In this document: one piece after another, positions 7,941 to 15,364 of the stretch
How the letters are laid out: every line of letters begins with the position of its first letter
Numbering within the stretch: position 1 is the stretch's first letter
Made by a program: the position numbers and the translations under genes
The notes under the pieces: generated by a model
Database searches by the model: none
What the model was told of the DNA's origin: nothing
The model's input: the letters and a program-made list of their open reading frames with translations, nothing else
Assembly (NCBI GenBank): GCA_019695075.1
Contig: JAIBAS010000081.1
Location: forward strand, 1-40,418
Source: Promineifilum sp.
GTDB taxonomy: Bacteria > Chloroflexota > Anaerolineae > Promineifilales > Promineifilaceae
Direction: 5' to 3'
Length of the DNA stretch: 40,418 nt

Positions 7941-8525
7941 TTAGAGGCCCTTGATGAGCAGCGACCACTCGTCGCCGTCGCGCCGCGCCGGCAGCAGCCA
8001 GAGCGCCTCGCTGTCGAGCCGCAGGTCGTATTTGAGTTTCTCCATCCAGTCGCGCCGCCCGGCCTCGATGCTGACGATGACCAGGTCTACCAGCTTGCGG
8101 CCGTCCTCCGGGGCCAGGGCGACGGGCGGGAACGTGGCCCCTTCCGGCGGCGAGACGGCCATCAGCAGCGGCTGCTTCTCCAGCAGCTTGGTGGCCAGCA
8201 CGCGCGCCTCGGCCAGTTCGCACGACCAGGCGGGGATGTAGACGAAGCGCGTCTTGGCCCAGAAGGCGCGGGCCTCATCCTGGGCCGAGTGGCCGCCCTG
8301 TGTCTCGCGCACCTGGATGGTCACCTCGCCGCGATAGACCCAGAACGGCAGCCACGCTTCCGGCCGCGGCTGGATGGGCGTGACGTACTGCACCGGCAGC
8401 AGTCGCAGGCCGCCCTCGTCCAGGCTGACGGCCTCGTGGCAGTTGGGGCACTGAATGACCCTGTCGTCCTGGCCGGGGGACAGGGCCTGATTGCACTTGG
8501 GACAGCGAAGCAGTAAGAGTTTCAT
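7941..8525 (-). CDS. Zinc-ribbon protein, uncharacterised (third of three related genes)
   Basis: A 194-aa protein starting with a two-knuckle zinc ribbon: C8-x2-C11 (RCPKCNQ) and C26-x2-C29 (QCPNCHE). The rest is soluble-looking, with no membrane segment and an aromatic-rich central part (VTPIQPRPEAWLPFWVYRGEV) that recalls the 'LPFWRVEA' and 'LFPLWQVR' segments of its two upstream neighbours. Function unknown. Its start lies six bases from the stop of the upstream zinc-ribbon gene, so the three form an operon. Confidence 0.75.
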   Translation of the reverse strand: MKLLLLRCPKCNQALSPGQDDRVIQCPNCHEAVSLDEGGLRLLPVQYVTPIQPRPEAWLPFWVYRGEVTIQVRETQGGHSAQDEARAFWAKTRFVYIPAWSCELAEARVLATKLLEKQPLLMAVSPPEGATFPPVALAPEDGRKLVDLVIVSIEAGRRDWMEKLKYDLRLDSEALWLLPARRDGDEWSLLIKGL

Positions 8526-8531
8526 GGCTCA

Positions 8532-9662
8532 TCAATCGCGGCGCGCCTCGCGGCTCATCTTCTCCAGGTCAACCAGAACGCTCTGGCCGGTTTTCATCAT
8601 CTCCGAGAGGCTGCCCGTCGTCGGCAGGAACGAACCCAGCAGGCCGCCCGCGCTGCCCGCCTTCTGGAACTCTTTGGGCCGATCCTCGACTTCCTCGCCA
8701 TAGCGGAACTGGCGGTAGCCGTTGAGGATGAGGCCGATGCCGACGATGATGGGCAGCAGCAGCAGACCCAGGCTGTCGTCATCGGAAGCCGCGCGGGCGG
8801 CCAACAGCGTGCCGTTGACCAACACGAGGTTGCCCGTGGCCAGCCCGACGACCAGGGCCATGGCCCGGTAGAGGACGTTGCCCGGCGCTTTGCCATACAT
8901 CACCCGCCCGCTGACGCCGTCGATGACGACCTGGTAGGTGCGGCTGCGGTAGGAGTAGCGGCCGATCCACACCGGGTAGTAGACCAGCGAGAACTCCGGC
9001 CGCAACAGTTGCACGTTCTCATAGCTGGTCGAGCGCTGGCCGGCGGCGTTGCGCGCCTGGCCCAGGAAGTAGCCGCGCGCCTCGTCCAGCGCGTCGGTGC
9101 GCGACTCCGTCGGCTCGAAGACCATCGCCTCGGCATGGAGGTTCTGGCTCTCGAAGGGCTGCAAGTCGGCCCGCGCGACGACGATGCGATGGACGCCGAA
9201 CTCGGAGACATCGACGGCGGCGTCATTCCAGTTCATCAGCTCGAAGACCTCGTGCTCGTCGGGCCGGGTCTCGTCTTTATCCTTGCGCACGCGGCCGAAG
9301 AGCCAGCCGGCGACGGTGGCCTCGACGCGCCAGAAGGGCAGATAGGCCAGCATCAGTTCGTCAATCGTGGCCGACCGGCTCAGGTCGCGGGCCTTGCGCA
9401 TGCCGGTCAGGAAGCCGCGCACGCCCGCCTCGGCTCGCGCCCGGTCGACCTGGCGCGGCACTTGCCAGCGGCGCACGCCGCGCTCGCCCTGCACCAGCGA
9501 GTGGAGATTGCAGTAGGGGCACTGGACGATGCGCGCGCCTTCGGCCACGGGCACCGTGCCGCTGCAATTGGGACAGACAAGGCCCTGCGAGCGCTCCGGG
9601 ACGCGGCCGCGCGCGCCGGCAGGAACCGGCGCAGGGGGAACAGGAGTGGTCTCAGTCGTCAT
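8532..9662 (-). CDS. Zinc-ribbon membrane protein, uncharacterised (second of three)
   Basis: A 376-aa protein with a TFIIB-like zinc ribbon near its amino end (C30-x2-C33 ... C48-x2-C51), then a long soluble region with LAYLPFWRVEAT, VYYPVWIGRYSYRSRTYQVVIDG and a GxV-like turn, and two membrane segments toward the carboxyl end (about 270-292 and 300-322). The region after the ribbon resembles proteins that carry repeated 'YxPxW' modules. Start chosen at ATG 9662 because GAGG lies seven bases upstream; an alternative TTG at 9683 overlaps the previous stop. No enzymatic motif is visible. It may be a membrane scaffold or stress-related protein; function not assigned. Confidence 0.75.
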   Translation of the reverse strand: MTTETTPVPPAPVPAGARGRVPERSQGLVCPNCSGTVPVAEGARIVQCPYCNLHSLVQGERGVRRWQVPRQVDRARAEAGVRGFLTGMRKARDLSRSATIDELMLAYLPFWRVEATVAGWLFGRVRKDKDETRPDEHEVFELMNWNDAAVDVSEFGVHRIVVARADLQPFESQNLHAEAMVFEPTESRTDALDEARGYFLGQARNAAGQRSTSYENVQLLRPEFSLVYYPVWIGRYSYRSRTYQVVIDGVSGRVMYGKAPGNVLYRAMALVVGLATGNLVLVNGTLLAARAASDDDSLGLLLLPIIVGIGLILNGYRQFRYGEEVEDRPKEFQKAGSAGGLLGSFLPTTGSLSEMMKTGQSVLVDLEKMSREARRD

Positions 9663-9679
9663 AGGCGATCCTCGAGCGA

Positions 9680-10492
9680 TCAATAACGACGCGAAATGGA
9701 CGCGGCGACCATGAAGATGGGCATGGCCAGGACGACGGCCACGCCCAGGTAGATGAGCACGCCCAACCCCAGAGCGATGTTGCTGTTGGACACCGCCAGG
9801 GTGATGGCCGGGATGAGCGCGGCCAGGAAGTAGGCCAGGCAGCCGAAGCCGCCGATGGACACGTAGGGCAGCTCGAACTTCTCCGGGTAGATGGCGGCGA
9901 AGACCTGCCCGGCGGCGGCGTCGACGAGGGCGGTGTAAGACTGCTCCTTGTAGCGGTACTTGAACTGGTAGATGGGCGCGTGGACGAGCGATAGCTCCTC
10001 AATGCTGCCGGCGGCGATGCCTTCGTTGCTGGCCAGCCAGCTATGCACGGCCGTCACCGGCACAGTCGGCTTCACGGCCACGGCGTCGAGCGTGTCGTCA
10101 TAGGCCACCAGGTCGGACGCGGGCACAGTCAGCTTGCCCAATTCGACGATCGACAGCGCCGCGGCGGGCTTGAAGACGACCTTCTCCTTGTCGCCGCTGA
10201 CGGTGCGCACCTGCCAGAGCGGGAAGAGTTGGTAGGTCTGCGACTCGATCTGCGCCGCCTGGTCTAGCCCCTTGACGGTCTGATTGCCGGCCATCCAACG
10301 GCGCAGGGCGGCCGCGGCCCCTTGCTCGTCCAACGTCGGCGTGACGGTGTAGTGCAGCACGGCCTGGCTTTTATCAACGAAGTTGACCGTGTTGCAGAAC
10401 TCGCAGGTGACGAACTTGGCCCCCAACTCAACCGACAGCGGGGCCGAGCATTGCTTGCAGAGCAACTGGGTACTGACATAGGCATCAGACAT
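9680..10492 (-). CDS. Zinc-ribbon membrane protein, uncharacterised (first of three)
   Basis: A 270-aa protein beginning M-S-D-A-Y-V with a zinc ribbon (C12-x2-C15, C30-x2-C33), a soluble middle containing QLFPLWQVRTV and a YKYR-like KEQSYTALVDAAAGQVF module, and two carboxyl-terminal membrane segments (about 212-235 and 240-263). ATG 10492 is preferred over upstream in-frame codons because GAGGTG lies seven bases before it. It shares layout and the 'L-x-PxW' signature with the next two genes, suggesting duplication. Divergent from efp. Function unknown. Confidence 0.75.
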   Translation of the reverse strand: MSDAYVSTQLLCKQCSAPLSVELGAKFVTCEFCNTVNFVDKSQAVLHYTVTPTLDEQGAAAALRRWMAGNQTVKGLDQAAQIESQTYQLFPLWQVRTVSGDKEKVVFKPAAALSIVELGKLTVPASDLVAYDDTLDAVAVKPTVPVTAVHSWLASNEGIAAGSIEELSLVHAPIYQFKYRYKEQSYTALVDAAAGQVFAAIYPEKFELPYVSIGGFGCLAYFLAALIPAITLAVSNSNIALGLGVLIYLGVAVVLAMPIFMVAASISRRY

Positions 10493-10559
10493 ACCGGCGC
10501 ACCTCGATGTCATTGTAGCACGGGCGCGGCCAAAGGAAAGTGCCGCGCCCGGTCGATCA

Positions 10560-10589
10560 TTGCACTGTAAGGCAGACCTATGGTACACT
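10560..10589 (+). promoter_or_regulatory. Candidate efp promoter
   Basis: TTGCAC (10560-10565) and TACACT (10584-10589) are separated by 18 bases, about 50 bases before the efp start, in the divergent spacer between efp and the zinc-ribbon operon. Confidence 0.35.
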
Positions 10590-10638
10590 GTGGTCTAATT
10601 GACATTATGTCTTGTGCGTTAGGAGTAGAATTGCAGCG

Positions 10639-11196
10639 ATGATCGACGTCAATCAGCTGCGCCGCGGGGTGACATTTGTCCACGACGGCGCGCTTCTCAA
10701 AGTCAACGAGTATTCCCACAGCAAGCCCGGCCGCGGCAAGGCGACCATCCGCGTGCGCGTGCGCGACCTGCGCACGGGCACGAATCGCGAAGTTACCTTC
10801 ACCTCCGGCGACCGGGTGGAGGATGTCCGTCTCGACAAGAGCACCTACCAGTACCTCTACGACGACGGCAGCTTTTACGTCTTCATGGATCAGGCCACTT
10901 ACGAGCAGAGGCAGGTCGCCCACAACGTGTTGGAAGGCGACAGGGCTTTCCTGCGCGACAATATGGAGCTTGAGCTTCTGTCCTACGAAGGCGAGGTGAT
11001 CGACTACGAGCTTCCCAAGACGATGGAGTTCGACGTGGTCGAGGCGGAAAACGCCCTGGCGGGCGACACGGCCACGGGCGCGACCAAAGAGGTTGTAACG
11101 GAGACAGGCCTGCGGGTAAAGACGCCGCTGTTTGTCCAGGTGGGCGACCGGATTCGCGTCAATACCGAGACGCGCGAATATCTGACCCGCGTCTAG
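10639..11196 (+). CDS. efp: Translation elongation factor P
   Basis: EF-P binds between the P and E sites of the ribosome and relieves stalling at polyproline stretches. The 185-aa length and three-beta-barrel plan are normal: KOW-like domain I (1-65), OB-type domain II (66-128) and domain III with GLRVKTPLFVQVGDRIRVNTE near the end. ATG 10639 is the family start (M-I-D-V-N-Q-L-R-R-G), with AGGAG 13 bases upstream. The tip loop that reaches the P-site tRNA reads KPGRGKA, with Arg32 at the position that is Lys34 in E. coli EF-P. Arg-type tips are rhamnosylated by EarP in some proteobacteria; no modifying enzyme is in this window. The polyproline linker of the downstream LysM protein is an obvious kind of client. 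Confidence 0.96.
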   Translation: MIDVNQLRRGVTFVHDGALLKVNEYSHSKPGRGKATIRVRVRDLRTGTNREVTFTSGDRVEDVRLDKSTYQYLYDDGSFYVFMDQATYEQRQVAHNVLEGDRAFLRDNMELELLSYEGEVIDYELPKTMEFDVVEAENALAGDTATGATKEVVTETGLRVKTPLFVQVGDRIRVNTETREYLTRV

Positions 11197-11256
11197 CACC
11201 CACGCGCGACTTCTCCCGGTGGGCTTTTCTCTAATCGGTTTCGTGTGGAGGGTACA

Positions 11257-11730
11257 ATGAGTTGGGTAGTGTCTAGAGAGAAGTCGGCCGGCCGTCTGGT
11301 TTTCCTGGCGGCCCTGGTGGTGGTCCTGTCCCTGTTCTTCCTGGCGGCGCGGCCGGCGGAGGCGCAGGGCACGGGCGTGAACCACATTGTCCAACCGGGC
11401 GAGTACCTGGCGGTGATCGCCCGCAATTACGGCACCACGGTTCAGAACATCCTGTGGGCCAACCCGCAGATCACCAATCCGAACCGCATCTATCCGGGGC
11501 AGGTGATTTTCGTCCCGCTCGGCGTGGTGACGCCGCCGACGCCCCAGCCGCCGCCAACGCCCCAGCCGCCAACGCAACCAGCCTGCCGCACGTGGCACTA
11601 CGTCACGCCGGGCCAGACACTCTTGCAGATCAGCCGCTGGTATGGCGTTGACCCGTTCACCATCGCCCGGGCCAACAACATCTTCAACCTGAACCTGATC
11701 TTCTGGGGTACGAATCTGTGCATCCCCTAG
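11257..11730 (+). CDS. Secreted or membrane-anchored protein with two LysM domains
   Basis: A 157-aa exported protein. A signal or anchor helix (about 12-31) ends at A-R-P-A-E-A-Q, followed by LysM 1 (about 43-88, VQPGEYLAVIARNYGTT), a Pro-Thr linker (92-107) and LysM 2 (about 114-156, VTPGQTLLQISRWYGV). LysM binds N-acetylglucosamine-containing glycans such as peptidoglycan. No catalytic domain is attached, so it probably binds the cell wall or acts as a targeting protein. ATG 11257 follows GGAGGG by a few bases; a GTG at 11245 overlaps that Shine-Dalgarno. It follows efp by 60 bases and ends at a strong terminator. Confidence 0.85.
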   Translation: MSWVVSREKSAGRLVFLAALVVVLSLFFLAARPAEAQGTGVNHIVQPGEYLAVIARNYGTTVQNILWANPQITNPNRIYPGQVIFVPLGVVTPPTPQPPPTPQPPTQPACRTWHYVTPGQTLLQISRWYGVDPFTIARANNIFNLNLIFWGTNLCIP

Positions 11731-11739
11731 CGACCTGTA

Positions 11740-11763
11740 GGGGCGGGCCTACATGCCCGCCCC
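11740..11763. repeat. GC-rich intergenic palindrome (GGGGCGGGC stem)
   Basis: GGGGCGGGC and GCCCGCCCC form a perfect nine-base stem around the six-base loop CTACAT, preceded by GTA. It lies just after the LysM stop. It resembles the palindromes at 15301-15353 and 17989-18017 in its GTAG(R)GRC-type edge, suggesting a family of intergenic repeats. Confidence 0.6.
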
Positions 11764-11785
11764 CAACGACCGGCGCATGATCATC

Positions 11786-11814
11786 GGGCGGGTGCGAACC
11801 CGCCCCTTTCTTTT
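11786..11814 (+). terminator. Rho-independent terminator after the LysM gene
   Basis: GGGCGGGT, loop GCGA, ACCCGCCC, then CTTTCTTTT. It ends transcription from efp-lysM before the convergent leuS stop codon at 11813. Confidence 0.75.
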
Positions 11815-14269
11815 ATGTGGTTACCACATTCACCAGCCGCCCGGCGACGATGACGTCGCGCACGGCGCGGCCGTCGATAGCCGCCTGCACCCGGCTGTTG
11901 GCCAGGGCCAGCGCCCGCAGCGCCGCGGCGTCGCTGTCGGCGGCGGTTGTCAGCCGGTCGCGCAGCTTGCCGTTGACCTGGACGACGACCGTCACCTGCT
12001 CCTCGACGGTCATGGCCTCGTCCCACACCGGCCAGGCCGCCCGATGAATCGACTCCGGCTCGCCCAGCACCTCGCGCCAGATTTCCTCGGTGATGAACGG
12101 GGCGATGGGGGCCAGCAGCAGCGTCAGTGAGCGGATGGCCGCGCGCCACTGCGCGGCGGCGACCGGCTGCCGGCGCGCGGCGAACAGCGCGTTGGTGTAT
12201 TCCATCAGCGCCGCTACGGCCGTATTGAAGCGGAAGCGCTCCATGTCGGCCGTGACGCGGGCGATGGCGGCATGGCGGGCGCGCTCGAAGGCGACGCTGA
12301 ACGGGCCGTCGGGCAGCGTGGCGAACTCGTGGGCCAGCCGCCAGTAGCGCTCCAGGAAGCGATCGACGCCGACGATGCCGCGGTCGTCCCACAGGGCGTT
12401 GGCGTCGAACGGCCCCAGGAACAGCACGTAGGCGCGCAGCGCGTCGGCCCCGTGGGCGGCCACGACCTCGTCGGGCGTGACGACGTTGCGGCGCGACTTG
12501 GACATCTTCTGCCCGTCCACCGGCGACAGCAGCATGCCCTGGTTGCGCAGTTGCGTGAATGGCTCGTCGAAGTCGATCAGCCCGGCGTCGTGGAAGACCT
12601 TCGTCCAGAAGCGGGCATACAGCAGGTGCATGACGGCGTGCTCCGCGCCGCCGACGTAGACATCGACCGGCAGCCAGGCGGCCACGGCGGCGGGGTCAAA
12701 CGGCCGCGCCGCCTCGTGCGGGCTGGCGTAGCGCAGGAAGTACCACGACGAGCAGGCGAAGCCGTCCATCGTGTCCGTCTCGCGCCGGGCGGGGCCGCCG
12801 CAGTCGGGGCAGGTCGTGTTGACCCACGATGCGATGCCGGCCAGCGGCGAGCGGCCGTCGCCCGTCGGCCGCGGCCGGTCGTCGGGCAGCCGCACGGGCA
12901 GCTGCTCCTCCGGCACGGGCACGATGCCGCAGGCGTCGCAGTAGACGATGGGGATGGGCGCGCCCCAGTAGCGCTGGCGGGAGATCAGCCAGTCGTGGAA
13001 GCGATAGCTCACCGTGGCTTGGCCCTGCCCGCGGGCGGCCAGGTCGGCGGCGATGCGCGCCGCGGCTTCGGCCGAGGGCAGGCCGCTGTAGGGGCCGGAG
13101 TTGATCACCGTGCCCGGGTCCTCGAAGGGCGCGTCCGGGCCGGCCGGAGCGTTATCGCCGGCGGGCGCGACCACCGCCACCACCGGCAGGCCATAGCGCC
13201 GGGCGAAGGCGAAGTCGCGGGCGTCGTGGGCGGGCACGGCCATGATCGCGCCGGCGCCGTAGCCGGCGAGCACGTAGTCGGCCACCCAGACGGGCACGGG
13301 CGCGCCGGTCAGCGGGTGGGTGGCGTAGGTGCCGGTGAAGACGCCGGTCTTCTCGCGGTCGGCCGCGGCGCGGTCGATCTCGGTCATGCGCCGGGCGGCG
13401 GTGACGGTGGCGGCGACCGCGCCGGCCTGCTCCGCGGTGGTAATGCGCGCCACCAGCGGGTGCTCCGGGGCCAGGGCCAGGAAGGTCGCGCCATACAGCG
13501 TGTCGGCCCGCGTGGTGAAGACGGGCAGCGGCCGGCCGGCGACGGTGAAAACCACCTCGGCCCCCTCGGAGCGGCCGATCCATTGCCGCTGCATCGTCTT
13601 GATGCGCTCCGGCCAATCGACCGTATCCAGCCCGGCCAGCAGCCTCTCGGCGTAGTCGGTGATGCGGAAGTACCACTGCTCCAGCTCGACGCGCGTAACG
13701 ACCGAATCGCAGCGCCAGCAGTGGCCGTCCTCGACCTGCTCGTTGGCCAGGATGGTGCGGCACTGGGGACACCACCATTGGTTGCCCACGCCGCGGTAGG
13801 CCAGCCCGCGCCGGTACAGCAGCAGGAAGAACCACTGCGTCCAGCGATAGTAATCGGGGTCGCTGGAGTTGATCTCGCGGCTCCAGTCGTAGGAACACTC
13901 GACCAGTTGCAGCTGGCGCTTGTAGTTGGCGGCGAAGCGACGGGTGGTCTCGGCCGGGTGGATGCCGTGGGCGATGGCGTAGTTCTCGGCCGGCAGGCCG
14001 AAGGCGTCCCAGCCCATGGGGTGCAGCACGTTATAGCCGCGCATCCGGTGGAAGCGGGCGCTGACGCAGGTGGGCACGTAGTTGCGGCAGTGGCCGACCG
14101 ACAGGCCGTCGCCGGAGGGGTAGGGGAAGTAGTCCAGGATGGTGATGTTGGGCCTGGCCGGGTCATCGCCGGTGCGATACAGGTCTTCGGCCTGCCAGCG
14201 CGGCCGCCACTTGGCCTCCAGTTCGGCAAAGGGAACGCGCGCCGCGCGGGTCTTCACATTGGTGCTCAT
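11813..14269 (-). CDS. leuS: Leucyl-tRNA synthetase
   Basis: Class I aminoacyl-tRNA synthetase that charges tRNA-Leu. The 818-aa chain has the HIGH-type motif in PYPSGDGLSVGH (49-60), the GYNVLHPMGWDAFGLPAENYAI segment typical of LeuRS, a zinc-binding-type region (CPQCRTI ... CWRC near 165-190), the CP1 editing domain (about 220-420, with the Thr-rich FTTRADTLYGATF) and KMSKS at 588-592, then the anticodon-binding domain. ATG 14269 is chosen because AGGAG lies about eight bases upstream; an ATG at 14287 has no ribosome site. The 250-base leader carries a leucine attenuator (see the leader peptide and terminator entries), so expression should rise when charged tRNA-Leu is short. Confidence 0.97.
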   Translation of the reverse strand: MSTNVKTRAARVPFAELEAKWRPRWQAEDLYRTGDDPARPNITILDYFPYPSGDGLSVGHCRNYVPTCVSARFHRMRGYNVLHPMGWDAFGLPAENYAIAHGIHPAETTRRFAANYKRQLQLVECSYDWSREINSSDPDYYRWTQWFFLLLYRRGLAYRGVGNQWWCPQCRTILANEQVEDGHCWRCDSVVTRVELEQWYFRITDYAERLLAGLDTVDWPERIKTMQRQWIGRSEGAEVVFTVAGRPLPVFTTRADTLYGATFLALAPEHPLVARITTAEQAGAVAATVTAARRMTEIDRAAADREKTGVFTGTYATHPLTGAPVPVWVADYVLAGYGAGAIMAVPAHDARDFAFARRYGLPVVAVVAPAGDNAPAGPDAPFEDPGTVINSGPYSGLPSAEAAARIAADLAARGQGQATVSYRFHDWLISRQRYWGAPIPIVYCDACGIVPVPEEQLPVRLPDDRPRPTGDGRSPLAGIASWVNTTCPDCGGPARRETDTMDGFACSSWYFLRYASPHEAARPFDPAAVAAWLPVDVYVGGAEHAVMHLLYARFWTKVFHDAGLIDFDEPFTQLRNQGMLLSPVDGQKMSKSRRNVVTPDEVVAAHGADALRAYVLFLGPFDANALWDDRGIVGVDRFLERYWRLAHEFATLPDGPFSVAFERARHAAIARVTADMERFRFNTAVAALMEYTNALFAARRQPVAAAQWRAAIRSLTLLLAPIAPFITEEIWREVLGEPESIHRAAWPVWDEAMTVEEQVTVVVQVNGKLRDRLTTAADSDAAALRALALANSRVQAAIDGRAVRDVIVAGRLVNVVTT

Positions 14270-14360
14270 GTTGTCTCTCCTAATCAATCAGCGCATACAG
14301 AGGAACAGCCACTGCGCCCCGCGACCACCGTACCGTGCGACTGACGGCGACGTGACAAAT

Positions 14361-14388
14361 AAAAAGGCCGCAGGGAGCGCCTGCGGCC
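14361..14388 (-). terminator. Attenuator terminator in the leuS leader
   Basis: On the minus strand the nine-base stem GGCCGCAGG / CCTGCGGCC with a five-base loop is followed by TTTTTATTT. It lies between the leader-peptide stop and leuS, 92 bases before the leuS start. The 5' arm and loop contain GCAGGCGC, which is exactly complementary to GCGCCTGC (14433-14440) inside the leader peptide gene, giving a competing antiterminator. Confidence 0.8.
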
Positions 14389-14419
14389 GAAACGATAAAG
14401 AGAAGGATCGGGGAACGGG

Positions 14420-14506
14420 TTAAGCTCGTCCGGCAGGCGCGGGTAATCGGGCAATGATGTTGCCAAGTAACAAGCCGCGCAGTCGGAAGGAGACGATCTC
14501 GTTCAT
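14420..14506 (-). CDS. Leucine leader peptide of leuS (28 aa)
   Basis: ATG at 14506, TAA at 14420-14422. The peptide reads M-N-E-I-V-S-F-R-L-R-G-L-L-L-G-N-I-I-A-R-L and ends P-A-P-A-G-R-A. Five of its 28 codons are Leu: CTG at codon 9, then TTG, TTA and CTT at 12-14, and TTA at 21. TTA and CTT should be rare in this GC-rich genome. A stalled ribosome at codons 12-14 would leave codons 23-26 (GCGCCTGCCGG) free to pair with the terminator's 5' arm; a ribosome reaching the stop codon would cover that segment and let the terminator form. The predicted promoter starts transcription about 10 bases upstream of the ATG, leaving no room for a normal ribosome-binding site, so the peptide may be translated from an almost leaderless mRNA. 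Confidence 0.75.
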   Translation of the reverse strand: MNEIVSFRLRGLLLGNIIARLPAPAGRA

Positions 14507-14521
14507 GCGATCACTGCCGAC

Positions 14522-14551
14522 AGAGTAGCATAGGGGCCGGGCCACTGTCAA
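14522..14551 (-). promoter_or_regulatory. leuS promoter
   Basis: Minus strand: a perfect TTGACA (-35, 14546-14551), 18-base spacer, TACTCT (-10, 14522-14527) preceded by an extended TGC. The start point would fall only about 10 bases before the leucine leader peptide. Confidence 0.6.
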
Positions 14552-14557
14552 GCGGCA

Positions 14558-15214
14558 TTAGCGCCCGCCCTTCAAGCTGTCCTGCATCCGCTGCAAGTCG
14601 TCCCACAGGCCGGCGGCGGCCAGGCGGGCCTGCTCCGGCCAGGTGGTCGGGTCGCCGAAGGAGCCGCGCAGCTCGGCGGCGACGAGGATTTCGCGCAGCC
14701 GCTCAACGCTGGTCAGGCTCAGCGCCTCGAAGGTGGTGATGCCGGCGGCGTTGAGGATGCCGGCGATGCGCGGGCCGATGCCCTCGATGCGCTTCAGATC
14801 ATCCGGCTCCATGAAGCTCGGTTCCGGCTCCATGAAGGCCGGCTCCGGCTCAGCCATCAAGGGCACTTCCGGCATGGCCGCGCGCGTGGGCGGCTCATAG
14901 GTGGGCGCGGGCGGCACGACGGGCGTGGCCGGTGTCATCGGCGCGGCGGGCGGCTCATAAGTGGCGCTGCGGCGCGGTGGCTCCGGCGGCGGCGGCACAG
15001 GCTTGCGGCGGAGGAACAGCCACCACAGCAAGAACAGCAGCAGCAGGATCAAGACGACCCACAGCCACCACGACAGGCCGAGCGGCCCGCCGGTCTGCGC
15101 TGCGGCGTCGGCCACGGGCGTAGGCGTCTGCTGGGCGCTGACGGCGGCCACGCCCACGCTGAGTGAGCCGAAAGCCGCCAGCAGCGCGCTTCCCTTTCTC
15201 AATTGACGGTTCAT
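14558..15214 (-). CDS. Membrane-anchored helix-hairpin-helix protein
   Basis: A 218-aa protein. A signal-like helix (about 8-27, ending SAQQTPTP) is followed by a strong membrane segment (about 47-68), a basic R-R-K stop, a long linker rich in Pro, Glu and Ala with repeated TYEPP and EPEPxFMEP units (72-137), and a C-terminal helix-hairpin-helix module (138-185) with KRIEGIGPRIAGILNAAG. Such HhH modules bind DNA or proteins nonspecifically; with this topology it would face the cytoplasm if residues 47-68 are the only retained membrane helix. ATG 15214 has AGGAAGGG just upstream; earlier in-frame codons are not supported. Function unknown. Confidence 0.75.
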   Translation of the reverse strand: MNRQLRKGSALLAAFGSLSVGVAAVSAQQTPTPVADAAAQTGGPLGLSWWLWVVLILLLLFLLWWLFLRRKPVPPPPEPPRRSATYEPPAAPMTPATPVVPPAPTYEPPTRAAMPEVPLMAEPEPAFMEPEPSFMEPDDLKRIEGIGPRIAGILNAAGITTFEALSLTSVERLREILVAAELRGSFGDPTTWPEQARLAAAGLWDDLQRMQDSLKGGR

Positions 15215-15272
15215 TTTTCCCTTCCTGCTTATGTGCGTCTCCATTCGGAGAGCGCTCGATAGACCTGATGCT

Positions 15273-15301
15273 ACTCTAAAAGAGGATGGGGGTGATGTCA
15301 A
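15273..15301 (-). promoter_or_regulatory. Promoter of the helix-hairpin-helix gene
   Basis: Minus strand: perfect TTGACA (15296-15301), 17-base spacer, TAGAGT (15273-15278), about 60 bases before the start at 15214. Confidence 0.55.
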
Positions 15302-15353
15302 GGGTTGGGGCAGACACGCAGACAGGGCAGACACGCAGGTCTGCCCCTACCCT
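15301..15353. repeat. Long intergenic inverted repeat (AGGGT/GGGGCAGAC stem)
   Basis: AGGGT-T-GGGGCAGAC (15301-15315) pairs with GTCTGCCCC-T-ACCCT (15339-15353), a 15-base stem with one mismatch. The loop side also holds a direct duplication of GGGCAGACACGCAG (15308-15321 and 15325-15338). It lies between the GH3 stop and the divergent promoter and may act as a transcription barrier; it is similar in style to the palindromes at 11740 and 17989. Confidence 0.6.
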
Positions 15354-15364
15354 TGATACCGTCG

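Noticed and set aside
14310-14335. T-box-like string (minus strand GGTGGTCGCGG) before leuS
   Set aside because: It lacks the ACC of the T-box core and lies downstream of the terminator, opposite to T-box architecture; the leader peptide explains the terminator better.
12272-14344. A 690-aa open frame antisense to leuS
   Set aside because: Low-complexity composition and complete overlap with an unmistakable LeuRS gene.
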